From: Acetofilamentum sp.
Lineage (GTDB): Bacteria > Bacteroidota > Bacteroidia > Bacteroidales > JAFGXI01
Length of the DNA stretch: 64,000 nucleotides
Direction of reading: 5' to 3'
NCBI GenBank assembly: GCA_020720565.1
Contig: DYOK01000001.1
Location: 8,870-72,869, forward strand
Positions 34,452 through 43,301 of the stretch are shown piece after piece; position 1 is the stretch's first letter; each line of letters starts with the position of its first letter. The notes under the pieces were generated by a model, which was not told where the DNA came from, ran no database searches, and saw only the letters and a list, made by a program, of their open reading frames with translations. The position numbers and the translations under genes are program-made.

Positions 34452-34796
34452 ATGTTAATGACAAATTTAGAGCACGTATTAACCGCTGCTCAACATAAAG
34501 AAGTAATCGAAAACAACGAAAACGTAATGATTTGCTGTGGCAGAATGGGACCAATGTGTATTCCTGTTTACATTGCAATGGACGAATTAAAAGCAGAATA
34601 TCCAAACATCAAATTTTTGGATATGGAATTTGATTCACCAGATGCTCACGTCATTAGAAATGCACCAGAATGCTCACGTTTTATGGGATTACCATTTACA
34701 ATGTATTACAAAAATGGAAAAGTAGCCAAAGCGACCACCAGCATTCAAAACAAAGAGCAAATTAAAGCCATTTTGGATCAATATTTAGCTTCGTAA
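34452..34796 (+). CDS. Atypical thioredoxin with C-G-R-M-G-P-M-C site
   Basis: The 114-residue product has thioredoxin-like size and order: a beta strand V-M-I-C-C, the active-site region C-C-G-R-M-G-P-M-C-I-P-V at about 28-39, a helix, the strand K-F-L-D-M-E-F-D, the cis-Pro loop G-L-P-F-T-M-Y-Y near 82 and a C-terminal helix. The canonical W-C-G-P-C is replaced by cysteines separated by six residues (with a further Cys before them), so the redox chemistry must differ or use another pair (a Cys also occurs in A-P-E-C-S-R-F). Its reductase lies 48 bp downstream on the same strand, supporting a dedicated pair. I recall similar proteins in anaerobes, without knowing a function. Confidence 0.85.
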   Translation: MLMTNLEHVLTAAQHKEVIENNENVMICCGRMGPMCIPVYIAMDELKAEYPNIKFLDMEFDSPDAHVIRNAPECSRFMGLPFTMYYKNGKVAKATTSIQNKEQIKAILDQYLAS

Positions 34797-34843
34797 TTGA
34801 CTGAAAAATTTTATTCTATAACGATTTTCTAATTTTTTAAGTT

Positions 34844-35770
34844 ATGAACACTAATCATTTTGATGTCATTGTTTTAGGTGGTGGAGCCGCAGGATTGACA
34901 GCTGGCATATACTTATCCCGAGCTAAAGTCAGCACATTGATTTTAAATGAAGGTATGGTAGGTGGGCAGATGGTTCTGACATACGAAATAGCTAATTACC
35001 CTGGTATAGAACAAACTTCGGGTTATATGCTTTCGCTTACCATGAAAAAACAAGCTGAAACTTTCGGTTGTGTGGTTAAACAGAATGTGATTATTAAGGA
35101 CGTCAATCTCGAAGGATCAGTTAAAAAAGTTGTACTTAGCAATAACGAAGAATATACAGCAAAAGCTGTTATTATTGCGTCTGGAGGTAGTTCAAGAAAT
35201 TTGGGCATTGAAAGCGAAGACACTTTTAAAGGCAGAGGAATTTCATACTGCGCGACTTGCGATGGCGACTTTTATACAGGCCGTGATATTATTGTAGTTG
35301 GTGGCGGAAATTCGGCTCTAGAAGAAGCTGTTTCCTTGACTAAGTACGCCAAAACAGTTACAATAGTGCATCAATTCGACCATTTTCAAGCTTTTGAACA
35401 CGCTGTAGAGGCCGCAAAACAAAATCCAAAAATAAATTTTGTAATGGAATCAACCATAAGTGGGTTCTATGGACAAGACCAATTGGATTTTGTAAAGATT
35501 AAAAATCTAAAAACCAACGAAACAACTGACAGAACAATTGACGGCGTTTTTATTTTTATTGGTTATATGGCTAATTCCACAAAATTTCAAAATAAAGTAC
35601 ATTTGAATCAACGTGGCGAAATCCCAACTGACGAAAAAATGGCGACCAATATCCCTGGCGTATTTGCAGCAGGAGATGTCAGAGAGAAACAAATACGTCA
35701 GATTGTAACTGCCACTTCTGACGGCGCAATTGCAGCAATAAGTGCAATAGAATACATTCAAAATCAATAG
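34844..35770 (+). CDS. trxB: Thioredoxin reductase (NAD(P)H-dependent flavoprotein)
   Basis: The 308-residue product has the FAD-binding G-G-G-A-A-G-L-T-A near 12-20, the redox-active C-A-T-C-D-G near 137-142, the second nucleotide-binding G-G-G-N-S-A-L-E-E-A near 155-164 and the C-terminal A-A-G-D-V-R-E-K near 275. The segment after the second glycine motif, V-H-Q-F-D-H-F-Q-A-F, lacks the H-R-R-x-x-x-R NADPH-phosphate signature of E. coli TrxB, so NADH or another donor is possible. It is paired with the atypical thioredoxin upstream. Confidence 0.92.
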   Translation: MNTNHFDVIVLGGGAAGLTAGIYLSRAKVSTLILNEGMVGGQMVLTYEIANYPGIEQTSGYMLSLTMKKQAETFGCVVKQNVIIKDVNLEGSVKKVVLSNNEEYTAKAVIIASGGSSRNLGIESEDTFKGRGISYCATCDGDFYTGRDIIVVGGGNSALEEAVSLTKYAKTVTIVHQFDHFQAFEHAVEAAKQNPKINFVMESTISGFYGQDQLDFVKIKNLKTNETTDRTIDGVFIFIGYMANSTKFQNKVHLNQRGEIPTDEKMATNIPGVFAAGDVREKQIRQIVTATSDGAIAAISAIEYIQNQ

Positions 35771-35796
35771 CAATTTGTTTTTACAAATATATTAAT

Positions 35797-35828
35797 AGCC
35801 TTGTTATCATTTTAACAGGGCTTTTTTT
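35797..35828 (+). terminator. Terminator of trxB
   Basis: AGCCTTGTTA pairs with TAACAGGGCT (one G-T wobble) around a six-base loop and is followed by a T-run. Confidence 0.85.
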
Positions 35829-35871
35829 ATCAATACTAATTAAGCTCAATATTTCATAGTTAGAAAAGCCA

Positions 35872-35879
35872 TATCTTTG
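35872..35879 (+). promoter_or_regulatory. -7-like box upstream of the MeaB gene
   Basis: TATCTTTG matches TAnnTTTG, 76 bp before the ATG at 35956. No convincing -33 box. Confidence 0.35.
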
Positions 35880-35955
35880 TAAAGCTTGTTAATTAAAGAA
35901 TCTGGATTAACAAATGCTCATGAATTTTTTCGAAAAACTTTGTTTTCTATATTTT

Positions 35956-37053
35956 ATGATAATTGACCATTTAGAAAATTCTCATTCGTTTCCTAACCTT
36001 AGCGTAAATAAAGGTAAAGATGTAAGTTCTACCAATCCACAATCGGTTAATGATTTTCGAGCCAAGCGTCAAAAACAAAACGATGCCATATCTTATTTTA
36101 ATGCCATAAGACTAGGCCATATTCCTAGCCTAAGCAAAGCCATTACACTGATTGAAAGCACCCGTCCTGAGCATCAAAAACTGGCTTCCGAAATTGTTAA
36201 CCTCTGTCTACCCTACTCCGGAAATGCCATGCGTATTGGAATAACTGGTGTACCCGGTGTAGGAAAAAGTACATTTATCGAAACTTTTGGTTTAAGTTTG
36301 GTTCAGCAGGGGAAAAAGATTGCGATTCTGGCAATAGACCCAAGCAGCGAAAAGTCGAAAGGTAGTATTTTAGGCGATAAAACCAGAATGGAGGAGCTTG
36401 TAAAATCTCCATTTGCATTTATTAGACCGTCGCCTTCGTCTGGAACTTTGGGTGGTGTAGCTCGAAAAACAAGAGAAAGTATTATTCTTTGCGAAGCAGC
36501 AGGTTTTAACATGGTATTAATCGAAACCGTTGGAGTTGGACAATCAGAAATCGCTGTCCATTCGATGACAGACTTTTTTCTCCTGTTGATGCTGGCTGGT
36601 GCTGGTGACGAACTTCAAGGTATCAAAAGAGGAATTATGGAAATGGCCGATGGTATTGCCATTACTAAAGCTGATGGTGACAATTTATTGAAAGCTCAAG
36701 CTGCTGTATCCGAATTTTCAAACGCATTACATCTTTTTCCGCCAACTAGTTCTGGTTGGATTCCAAAAGTCTTAGCCTGTTCTTCAACAGAAAATACTGG
36801 TATACAAGAGCTTGGCAGTAATATTGAACTGTTTTTTACAAGGCAAACCGAAAATGGACATCTCCAAATAAAGCGTATCTCACAATCAAAATATTGGATG
36901 CACGAAAACATTAAAGCTTTGATTTTAGATGATCTTTACCGTGATCCGAAAATATCGGAACAACTAATCACAATCGAAGAGCAACTAATTAATCAAAAAA
37001 TTGATCCTTTTAAAGCCTCTGAAATAATCTTTGAAATGTATCGTTCTAAATAA
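35956..37053 (+). CDS. meaB: MeaB/ArgK family GTPase (methylmalonyl-CoA mutase chaperone)
   Basis: MeaB-type G3E GTPases load and protect the B12 cofactor of methylmalonyl-CoA mutase. The 365-residue product has the P-loop G-V-P-G-V-G-K-S-T near 95-103, the D-P-S-S near 128, G-D-K-T-R-M near 140, the E-T-V-G-V-G-Q-S-E switch near 193 and T-K-A-D-G-D near 238. The ATG at 35956 is preferred; an ATG 42 bases upstream adds a hydrophobic tail not seen in the family. No mutase subunit lies in the window, so the mutase must be elsewhere. The stop codon opens repeat copy K. Confidence 0.93.
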   Translation: MIIDHLENSHSFPNLSVNKGKDVSSTNPQSVNDFRAKRQKQNDAISYFNAIRLGHIPSLSKAITLIESTRPEHQKLASEIVNLCLPYSGNAMRIGITGVPGVGKSTFIETFGLSLVQQGKKIAILAIDPSSEKSKGSILGDKTRMEELVKSPFAFIRPSPSSGTLGGVARKTRESIILCEAAGFNMVLIETVGVGQSEIAVHSMTDFFLLLMLAGAGDELQGIKRGIMEMADGIAITKADGDNLLKAQAAVSEFSNALHLFPPTSSGWIPKVLACSSTENTGIQELGSNIELFFTRQTENGHLQIKRISQSKYWMHENIKALILDDLYRDPKISEQLITIEEQLINQKIDPFKASEIIFEMYRSK

Positions 37054-37140
37054 GGTCTTCGACCTATTTCTGGTTTATGTAACTAGCTATTTATCAGATT
37101 TATAGCTTTATTAAATGCGTCAATAAATTATTATTCAAAG
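37051..37140 (+). repeat. Dispersed TAAGGTC repeat, copy K (at a stop codon)
   Basis: Near-consensus copy: TAAGGTCTTCGACCTATTTC, TATGTAACTAGCTATTTATC, AGATTTATAGCTTTATTAAA, GCGTCAATAAATTATTATTC. It contains two hairpins: AGGTC-TTC-GACCT and AGCTA...TAGCT (37085-37106). It fills the gap between meaB and the converging pyrF and its TAA is the meaB stop. Confidence 0.9.
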
Positions 37141-37155
37141 TACAATAAGTTCTTA

Positions 37156-37968
37156 TTAGAAAAATTTCGACATTTGGATTTGAACTTCTGTAGCTTCTTT
37201 TCGGGCCGAATCGGCAAAACTCTCACTTGAATCGGCATAGATTATTCCTCTACTAGAATTGATTATCAACCCCTTATCGGCATTAGAACCAAACTTTAAA
37301 ACATCTTCCAAACTGCCGCCTTGAGCGCCTATTCCAGGAACCAATAAAAAGTGATTGGGTACAATTTTCCGAACATCGGTCAACATTTCTGCTTTTGTTG
37401 CACCGACCACATACATCGTATTTTCTTTTGTGCCCCAAGTCGAAGACTTTTCTAAAACCTGTTCGAACAGGTACTGTGCTGAATCCGATTTTGTGGTCTG
37501 AAAGTCGTAAGCCCCAATATTACTAGTTAAGGCTAAGATAATTACCCACTTATTGTCGTATTCTAAGAATGGCGAAACAGAATCTTTACCCATATAAGGT
37601 GCAACTGTGACCGCATCAAAGTTCATATTTTCGAAAAAAGCTTTGGCGTACATTTTCGAAGTATTTCCGATATCACCTCGCTTGGCATCTGCAATGGTAA
37701 ATATTTCTGGATAACGCTCGTTCAAATAATGCATGGTTTTCTCTAAACTCTTCCATCCCGCTAAACCCAAACTTTCGTAAAATGCTAAATTGGGTTTGTA
37801 TGCTATTGTTTTTGAAGCTGTTGCATCAATAATTTGTTTATTAAATTCAAAGATTGGGTCATCAGATTTTAACAAATGAGTTGGAATTTTCTGAATGTCG
37901 GAATCTAATCCAACACAAAGCAAACTTTTTTTTGATTCAATATTCTGAACAAGTGTCTGATAATTCAT
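37156..37968 (-). CDS. pyrF: Orotidine 5'-phosphate decarboxylase (class 2)
   Basis: PyrF decarboxylates OMP to UMP. The 270-residue product is of the longer, class 2 type. It has C-V-G-L-D-S-D near 18, K-P-N-L-A-F-Y near 59 and the catalytic D-A-K-R-G-D-I-G-N-T-S near 93-103 with the Asp-Lys-Asp pattern. Near 212 is the phosphate-binding V-P-G-I-G-A-Q-G-G. It lies 11 bp after prfA and is cotranscribed with it; purM-prfA-pyrF is, as I recall, a common order in Bacteroidota. Confidence 0.97.
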   Translation of the reverse strand: MNYQTLVQNIESKKSLLCVGLDSDIQKIPTHLLKSDDPIFEFNKQIIDATASKTIAYKPNLAFYESLGLAGWKSLEKTMHYLNERYPEIFTIADAKRGDIGNTSKMYAKAFFENMNFDAVTVAPYMGKDSVSPFLEYDNKWVIILALTSNIGAYDFQTTKSDSAQYLFEQVLEKSSTWGTKENTMYVVGATKAEMLTDVRKIVPNHFLLVPGIGAQGGSLEDVLKFGSNADKGLIINSSRGIIYADSSESFADSARKEATEVQIQMSKFF

Positions 37969-37979
37969 AGGTTACATGC

Positions 37980-39062
37980 TTAAGCCATTCCACTTTCGCG
38001 AAGACGCTCAGCGTTTTCTTCGAATTGTAATTTATCTATAATTTCTTGTATATCACCGTCCATAATCGAAGGTAAATTATACATTGTTAGGCCAATACGG
38101 TGATCAGTCATACGGCCTTGTGGATAGTTGTAGGTTCTGATTTTTGCTGAACGGTCGCCAGTAGAAACCATTGTTTTTCTTTTAGATGCAATTTCGTCAA
38201 GGAATTTTTGATGTTCAAGGTTGTAAATCCTTGTTCTAAGCTCTTTCATGGCTTTATCCAAATTTTTAAGCTGGGATTTTTCATCTTGACAAGTCACGAC
38301 TATACCTGTTGGAATGTGTGTTAATCGAATGGCAGAATATGTGGTATTGACCGATTGTCCTCCTGGTCCTGAAGAACAATACGTATCTTTGCGAATATCA
38401 CCCTGATTAAGCACAATATCGAACTCTTCGGCCTCTGGTAATACAGCTACCGATGCTGCTGAGGTATGCACTCTACCCTGTGTTTCGGTTTGCGGTACAC
38501 GTTGAACACGATGTACGCCAGACTCATATTTTAATGTGCCATATACTTTATTACCAGTTACCTCGACTACAACTTCTTTGTATCCTCCAGATGTCCCATC
38601 TGTAAACGAAGTGATTGAGTATTTCCAACCTTTACCATCCATGTATTTCGAATACATTCTAAAAAGGTCTCCAGCAAAAATACTGGCTTCATCGCCACCA
38701 GTACCGGCACGAATCTCCAGTACAGCGTTTTTGTCATCTTCGGGATCGGCAGGAAGTAACAGAAACTTAATTTCATCTTCGAGGGGTGCAATCTGGCTTT
38801 CGAGAAGTTCAAGTTCTTGCTTGGCCATATCCCTCATCTCTTCATCTTTTTCGGTATTTAAAATTTCTTTAGCTACCGCCAGATTACTATTGATGTCTTT
38901 ATATTTCTTATATGCAGCAACAACAGGTTCTAATTGTTTGAATTCTTTATTCAGCTTAACGAAACGCTTCATATCGTTAATAATCGAAGGATCGGTTATT
39001 AATTCAGCAACTTCGTCGAAACGAATTTTAACTCCATCGAGTTTTTCTAATAACATGCTCAT
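37980..39062 (-). CDS. prfA: Peptide chain release factor 1
   Basis: RF1 ends translation at UAA and UAG. The 360-residue product has the catalytic G-G-Q in S-S-G-P-G-G-Q-S-V-N near 230 and a codon-recognition region near 185-190 (in P-Q-T-E, occupying the place of the RF1 P-x-T motif). Full length with all domains. There is no frameshift site, unlike prfB. It overlaps nothing, lying 101 bp after purM and 11 bp before pyrF. The start could also be two codons later. Confidence 0.97.
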   Translation of the reverse strand: MSMLLEKLDGVKIRFDEVAELITDPSIINDMKRFVKLNKEFKQLEPVVAAYKKYKDINSNLAVAKEILNTEKDEEMRDMAKQELELLESQIAPLEDEIKFLLLPADPEDDKNAVLEIRAGTGGDEASIFAGDLFRMYSKYMDGKGWKYSITSFTDGTSGGYKEVVVEVTGNKVYGTLKYESGVHRVQRVPQTETQGRVHTSAASVAVLPEAEEFDIVLNQGDIRKDTYCSSGPGGQSVNTTYSAIRLTHIPTGIVVTCQDEKSQLKNLDKAMKELRTRIYNLEHQKFLDEIASKRKTMVSTGDRSAKIRTYNYPQGRMTDHRIGLTMYNLPSIMDGDIQEIIDKLQFEENAERLRESGMA

Positions 39063-39163
39063 TTTTAACTTTTTTAGCTTGTCCTAATTTGATAGATAAT
39101 ATTTTTACAAAAGTCAATGACTTTTTTTCTTTTTTATTGAAAATTTATTTTAAAAAGTTGTTT

Positions 39164-40333
39164 TTAATATTCAAATATGCCTTTGTCACTTTTAATTGTT
39201 AATCGCTTAGAAGTCGATTTTTCAACACGTCCAACAATTTGAGCATCAACCCCAAACGATTTTGAAATTTCGATAATCGAAGGTGCAATACGCTGATTCA
39301 CATAAAATTCGAATCGGTGTCCCATATTAAAAACTTTATACATTTCTGACCATTCGGTATTTGACGATTTTTGAATGATATCAAATAATGGTGGCACATC
39401 GAATAAATTATCTTTAATGATATGGACTTGTTCGACAAAATGCAACACTTTTGTTTGAGCACCTCCAGAGCAATGAACCATGCCATGAATTTGACTGCGG
39501 TATTGATCTAAAACAGCCTTAACAATTGGTGCATAGGTTCTTGTGGGTGAAAGTACCAATTGTCCTGCATCGACATCTAAATTCTTAATGGTATCGGTTA
39601 ATTGATAAGGTCCTGAGTATACCAAATGTTCTGGTATTAAATTATCATAACTTTCGGGATATTTTTTAGCTAATATATGATTAAAAACATCGTGACGTGC
39701 CGATGTTAAACCATTGCTGCCCATTCCTCCGTTGTATTGGGTTTCGTATTTTGCTTGACCAAATGAAGCTAATCCAACAATGACATCACCTTCTTGGATT
39801 AACTCATTAGTAATAACGTCGCTTCGCTTCATTCGGGCAGTTACCGTAGAATCTACTATAATTGTACGAACTAAATCGCCCACATCGGCAGTTTCGCCAC
39901 CAGTCAGATGAATGCTAATACCTTGATCTCTCAAATTTTCAAGGATTTCTTCGGTGCCTTGAATTATCGCCGAAATAACTTCGCCGGGAATTAGGTTTTT
40001 ATTCCTACCAATGGTAGAAGACACTATAATATTCTCAGTTGCACCCACGCACAATAAGTCATCGATATTCATGACTAATGCATCTTGTGCAATTCCTTTC
40101 CAAACACTTAAATCGCCAGTTTCTTTCCAGTACATGTAGGCAAGAGATGATTTGGTGCCAGCACCGTCGGCATGCATAATATTGCAATATTCAGGATTGT
40201 TTCCCAAAATATCGGGTATCACTTTGCAAAATGCTTTTGGGAAAAGACCCTTATCAATATTTCTGATAGCTTGATGAACATCTTCTTTCGATGCCGAAAC
40301 TCCTCTGCTCTGGTATCTTTCGTTTTGTGACAT
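39164..40333 (-). CDS. purM: Phosphoribosylformylglycinamidine cyclo-ligase (AIR synthase), long Bacteroidota type
   Basis: PurM makes aminoimidazole ribotide from FGAM and ATP. The 389-residue product starts at the ATG at 40333 (M-S-Q-N-E-R-Y), not at the TTG 33 bases upstream. It has the ATP-binding N-terminal block with H-A-D-G-A-G-T-K-S near 62, M-N-I-D-D-L near 97, the L-T-G-G-E-T-A-D-V-G block near 157 and the C-terminal M-V-H-C-S-G-G-A-Q-T-K near 290. It is longer and more diverged than E. coli PurM (about 345 aa), as usual in this phylum. Upstream of prfA-pyrF. Confidence 0.93.
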   Translation of the reverse strand: MSQNERYQSRGVSASKEDVHQAIRNIDKGLFPKAFCKVIPDILGNNPEYCNIMHADGAGTKSSLAYMYWKETGDLSVWKGIAQDALVMNIDDLLCVGATENIIVSSTIGRNKNLIPGEVISAIIQGTEEILENLRDQGISIHLTGGETADVGDLVRTIIVDSTVTARMKRSDVITNELIQEGDVIVGLASFGQAKYETQYNGGMGSNGLTSARHDVFNHILAKKYPESYDNLIPEHLVYSGPYQLTDTIKNLDVDAGQLVLSPTRTYAPIVKAVLDQYRSQIHGMVHCSGGAQTKVLHFVEQVHIIKDNLFDVPPLFDIIQKSSNTEWSEMYKVFNMGHRFEFYVNQRIAPSIIEISKSFGVDAQIVGRVEKSTSKRLTIKSDKGIFEY

Positions 40334-40416
40334 TACAAATACTTTTCTTTGATAAACGCAAATCACTTTTGATAAAGTAATTCTGCTTTTAATAATAATT
40401 TAACTATTATGACATG

Positions 40417-40450
40417 AAAAGACGCCCCATTATACAATGGAGCGTCTTTT
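40417..40450 (-). terminator. Terminator of the PorE-like gene
   Basis: AAAAGACGC/GCGTCTTTT and CCATT/AATGG pair in a 14-bp stem with one internal mismatch and an ATAC loop. It lies just past the stop at 40468 on the minus strand. Confidence 0.88.
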
Positions 40451-40467
40451 AAATATTTATAACAAAG

Positions 40468-42534
40468 CTACTCTTCTTCGGTAGCGGGTTCTTCTTCTGT
40501 AGCAGGAGTTTCTCCTTGTCCATTAGTACTAGGTGCCGCCATTTTAGGAGCCACAGGGAAGTCTGTTTTAAGTACTTTCAATTCTGTTCTTCTATTCAAT
40601 TGATGAGCTACTTCTTGCTCTTCAACTGTAGCCAATCCTTTAATGAACTCTTCTGAAAGTACGTCACCTTCTTTTAAGAAAGAATAACGTTCTGCGTCTT
40701 CTTTAGCCACAGTAGCAGGAGTCGATTCTCCATAACCTTTAGCAACCAAACGTTCTTTTGGAATACCTTTAGTGATAAGATATTTTACAACAGACTCTGC
40801 ACGTTGTTGAGCTAAAGTTTGATTTTTCTCTTCAGAACCACGGAAGTCGGTATGTGCACCCAATTCAATAATAATACCTGGGTTATCGTTCAGAACTTCT
40901 ACTAAATTATCGAGCGAAGCCATTGATTCGGGCATTAAGTCAGCTTTGGTATATTCGTAGAAAATATTAGGAATTTTAATAGGTACCCAAACCGATTTCA
41001 TAGTAATGTCAACCACAAAATCTTTATCTTCTTCAATACCTTTTGTCGATTCGCCAGCTTTACCATTAAGATATTTATCGAACGACGATATCAATTGATA
41101 GTCTACATTTGGTAACAACTTAAATTCATACGAACCATCTACAGCAGTTAGCATTTCGGCTACACTACCATCGCTACCTCTAAGTTCAACTTTTGCACCA
41201 GCTAAAATCTTGTCAGTTTTTTCGTCTTTAACCAAACCTTTGATAGTGAATTTCAAAGGAGGTAAAGTAAAATCATAAATATCTTCAGCACCTTTTCCTC
41301 CAGGCCGGCTAGACGTGAAATACCCTTGTTCTAAATTTCCTTTGAAGATAATACCAAAATCGTCAGCAGCAGAATTGATTGGAGATTTTAAATTACTTAC
41401 TTTGTATTTGCCAGAATTTTTGTCTAATTCTGCACGAAAAATATCAAGACCACCCATGCCCACATGGTAATCGGAAGAGAAATACAAATCGCCATTGTTT
41501 CGAATAGAAGGATAAACTTCGTTGCCAGGGGTATTAATTTCTGATCCCATATTGATGGGTTCGCCAAAAGGAGATGTCTTTTTCTCTCTTGTCATTTTCC
41601 AGATATCTTTTCCACCGTATCCACCAGGTAAATCGGCAGCAAAATACAAGGTCATTTCTTTGATATCAATTGAAGGATGTCCATAGCTTGCAGTATCACT
41701 ACCTGGGAATGTAATTTCGATAGGTTCGCCAAAGCTTGCACCTTTTTTGTCGGCTTCACAAATTTTACAACCCAAGTTTTTATTTTTTTCTACTTTACAT
41801 CGAGTAAAGAATATAGTAGAGCCTTTAACAGTTACCATAGACGCTCCTTCGTCGTTAACTGTATTAATCAATTCACCTTCTAATGGCATTGGCTCTGACC
41901 AAGCACCTTTACGATCTTTAGTAACACTATAGATATCGGTAAATCCAAATCCAGTTACAGAGTGAGTTTGATCCCCTTTAGAACCAGACCGAGTAGACGA
42001 AAAGTAAACTATTCTATAGTCTTTGCTGCCCCAAGCTGGACAAAAATCCATATCTTTAGAATTAAACAAAGGCATGTTTTCTACTAAATAGCGTGTAGGT
42101 TTTTCGACCCAACGGGCAGCCATTTCGCACGACTCAACGCCAATTTTGGCTTTTTTATCGTTTGGAGCAAACTCGCCATATCGTTTGTAAGTTTTTACAG
42201 CCTCTTCGAAATTACCATTCTTTTTTTGCATATCGGCAAGGTAAAGAACAGCAATTGGATCGGGATATTTGGCTTTAATGGCCTTATCGAACCAAGCTTG
42301 AGCTTGTTTGGGGTCGTTTTTTAACATGTATGCAACCCCAGTATTAAAAGCGATATTTGATATCCGTACAGGATCTTTCGCTTTAACAAAAGCTGCTTTA
42401 AAAAGCTCTACCGCACTAGCGTATTCGTTCAATTCTAAGGCTTCCATTGCTTGGATTTCTTCTTTGCTTTGAGAGAAAGCTGAATTGGCCACAAACACAA
42501 ACACTAGAAAAAGTGTGATTTTTCGTAATAACAT
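40468..42534 (-). CDS. PorE-like OmpA family protein (TPR, beta-propeller, CRD, OmpA)
   Basis: The 688-residue product has a signal peptide (hydrophobic 6-18, cleavage after N-S-A-F-S-Q; no lipobox). Order: TPR helices (20-145), a PD40/WD40-like beta-propeller (150-405, repeated Y-F-S-S and D-I-Y/D-I-W motifs), a carboxypeptidase-regulatory-like domain (430-500, I-K-G-L-V-K-D-E) and an OmpA peptidoglycan-binding domain (525-650, with G-A-H-T-D-F-R-G-S and R-A-E-S-V near 590). The C-terminal tail is acidic (repeats of A-T-E-E-E). This is the architecture of PorE, the peptidoglycan-anchoring part of the type IX secretion system, which is otherwise a lipoprotein. A paralogous surface OmpA protein is the alternative. 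Confidence 0.85.
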   Translation of the reverse strand: MLLRKITLFLVFVFVANSAFSQSKEEIQAMEALELNEYASAVELFKAAFVKAKDPVRISNIAFNTGVAYMLKNDPKQAQAWFDKAIKAKYPDPIAVLYLADMQKKNGNFEEAVKTYKRYGEFAPNDKKAKIGVESCEMAARWVEKPTRYLVENMPLFNSKDMDFCPAWGSKDYRIVYFSSTRSGSKGDQTHSVTGFGFTDIYSVTKDRKGAWSEPMPLEGELINTVNDEGASMVTVKGSTIFFTRCKVEKNKNLGCKICEADKKGASFGEPIEITFPGSDTASYGHPSIDIKEMTLYFAADLPGGYGGKDIWKMTREKKTSPFGEPINMGSEINTPGNEVYPSIRNNGDLYFSSDYHVGMGGLDIFRAELDKNSGKYKVSNLKSPINSAADDFGIIFKGNLEQGYFTSSRPGGKGAEDIYDFTLPPLKFTIKGLVKDEKTDKILAGAKVELRGSDGSVAEMLTAVDGSYEFKLLPNVDYQLISSFDKYLNGKAGESTKGIEEDKDFVVDITMKSVWVPIKIPNIFYEYTKADLMPESMASLDNLVEVLNDNPGIIIELGAHTDFRGSEEKNQTLAQQRAESVVKYLITKGIPKERLVAKGYGESTPATVAKEDAERYSFLKEGDVLSEEFIKGLATVEEQEVAHQLNRRTELKVLKTDFPVAPKMAAPSTNGQGETPATEEEPATEEE

Positions 42535-42654
42535 AATTTTAAAATTTTAGTCTAGTCATCAAACGTCTGTAAAAGTATGTATTTTAATCGATTTAAAAAA
42601 ACATTGATAATGCTCTTTCAAAACAAATGCCATTTTTTCTAGAATTTTTTAATC

Positions 42655-42662
42655 TACTTTTG
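42655..42662 (+). promoter_or_regulatory. Putative promoter of mqnB-mqnD
   Basis: TACTTTTG matches TAnnTTTG, with TTTT at 42633-42636 about 18 bp upstream and the ATG at 42683, 20 bp downstream. Confidence 0.5.
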
Positions 42663-42682
42663 TACTTCTGTTTTGGAATAAA

Positions 42683-43300
42683 ATGAATAAAATTCTAATT
42701 ATTGCGGCTACTAGCATTGAAATAGAGCCCCTTATAAACAATTGTCCCGCTAATGTCGACCTATTGATTACAGGTATTGGCTCAGCTTCTAGTATTCTAG
42801 AAACTTGTATTAAATTATCTAAAAATAACTATAAACTTCTTATAAACATTGGAATAGCAGGCTCTTATCACAGTAAATTTGAGATTGGTCAAGTTGTTCA
42901 AGTGGTTCACGACGAATTTGGCGATTTAGGCTTCGAAGATGCAAATACTTTTATTCCAATTCAAAAAACAAAATGGTACTCGGTACCTAAAAACATCAAT
43001 AACATCTATTCATTAGCTGATGATTTTGAATTAATAAAAGTCAATGGGCTAACTGTTAACCGCACTGCGGGTTGCGAATCAACCATTTTAGAACGAAAAA
43101 GCATATTTAATGCAGATGTCGAAACAATGGAATCGGCTGCTTTTTTTATGATTTCTGAAAAATTCTCTATTCCTCTTTTATCTCTTCGAGCTATTTCGAA
43201 TCAGGTCGAAGTAAGAAATATTGAACTTTGGAATATCCCTTTCGCTGTAGCAGAGTTGCATCAAACATTAAGAAAAATATTAAACACAATTCAATTATAA
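42683..43300 (+). CDS. mqnB: Futalosine hydrolase
   Basis: MqnB splits futalosine to hypoxanthine and dehypoxanthinyl futalosine in menaquinone synthesis. The 205-residue product has the nucleoside phosphorylase fold: I-A-A-T-S-I-E-I-E-P-L near 7-17, N-I-G-I-A-G-S-Y near 58, and D-V-E-T-M-E-S-A-A near 146, where the Met-Glu binds ribose. The mqnD start follows the stop after one base, so they are cotranscribed. Together they point to the futalosine (not MenFDHCEB) pathway. Confidence 0.92.
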   Translation: MNKILIIAATSIEIEPLINNCPANVDLLITGIGSASSILETCIKLSKNNYKLLINIGIAGSYHSKFEIGQVVQVVHDEFGDLGFEDANTFIPIQKTKWYSVPKNINNIYSLADDFELIKVNGLTVNRTAGCESTILERKSIFNADVETMESAAFFMISEKFSIPLLSLRAISNQVEVRNIELWNIPFAVAELHQTLRKILNTIQL

Positions 43301-43301
43301 T

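Noticed and set aside
35914..35956. Longer start for the MeaB protein
   Set aside because: The extra residues are hydrophobic and not part of the family; the ATG at 35956 fits better.
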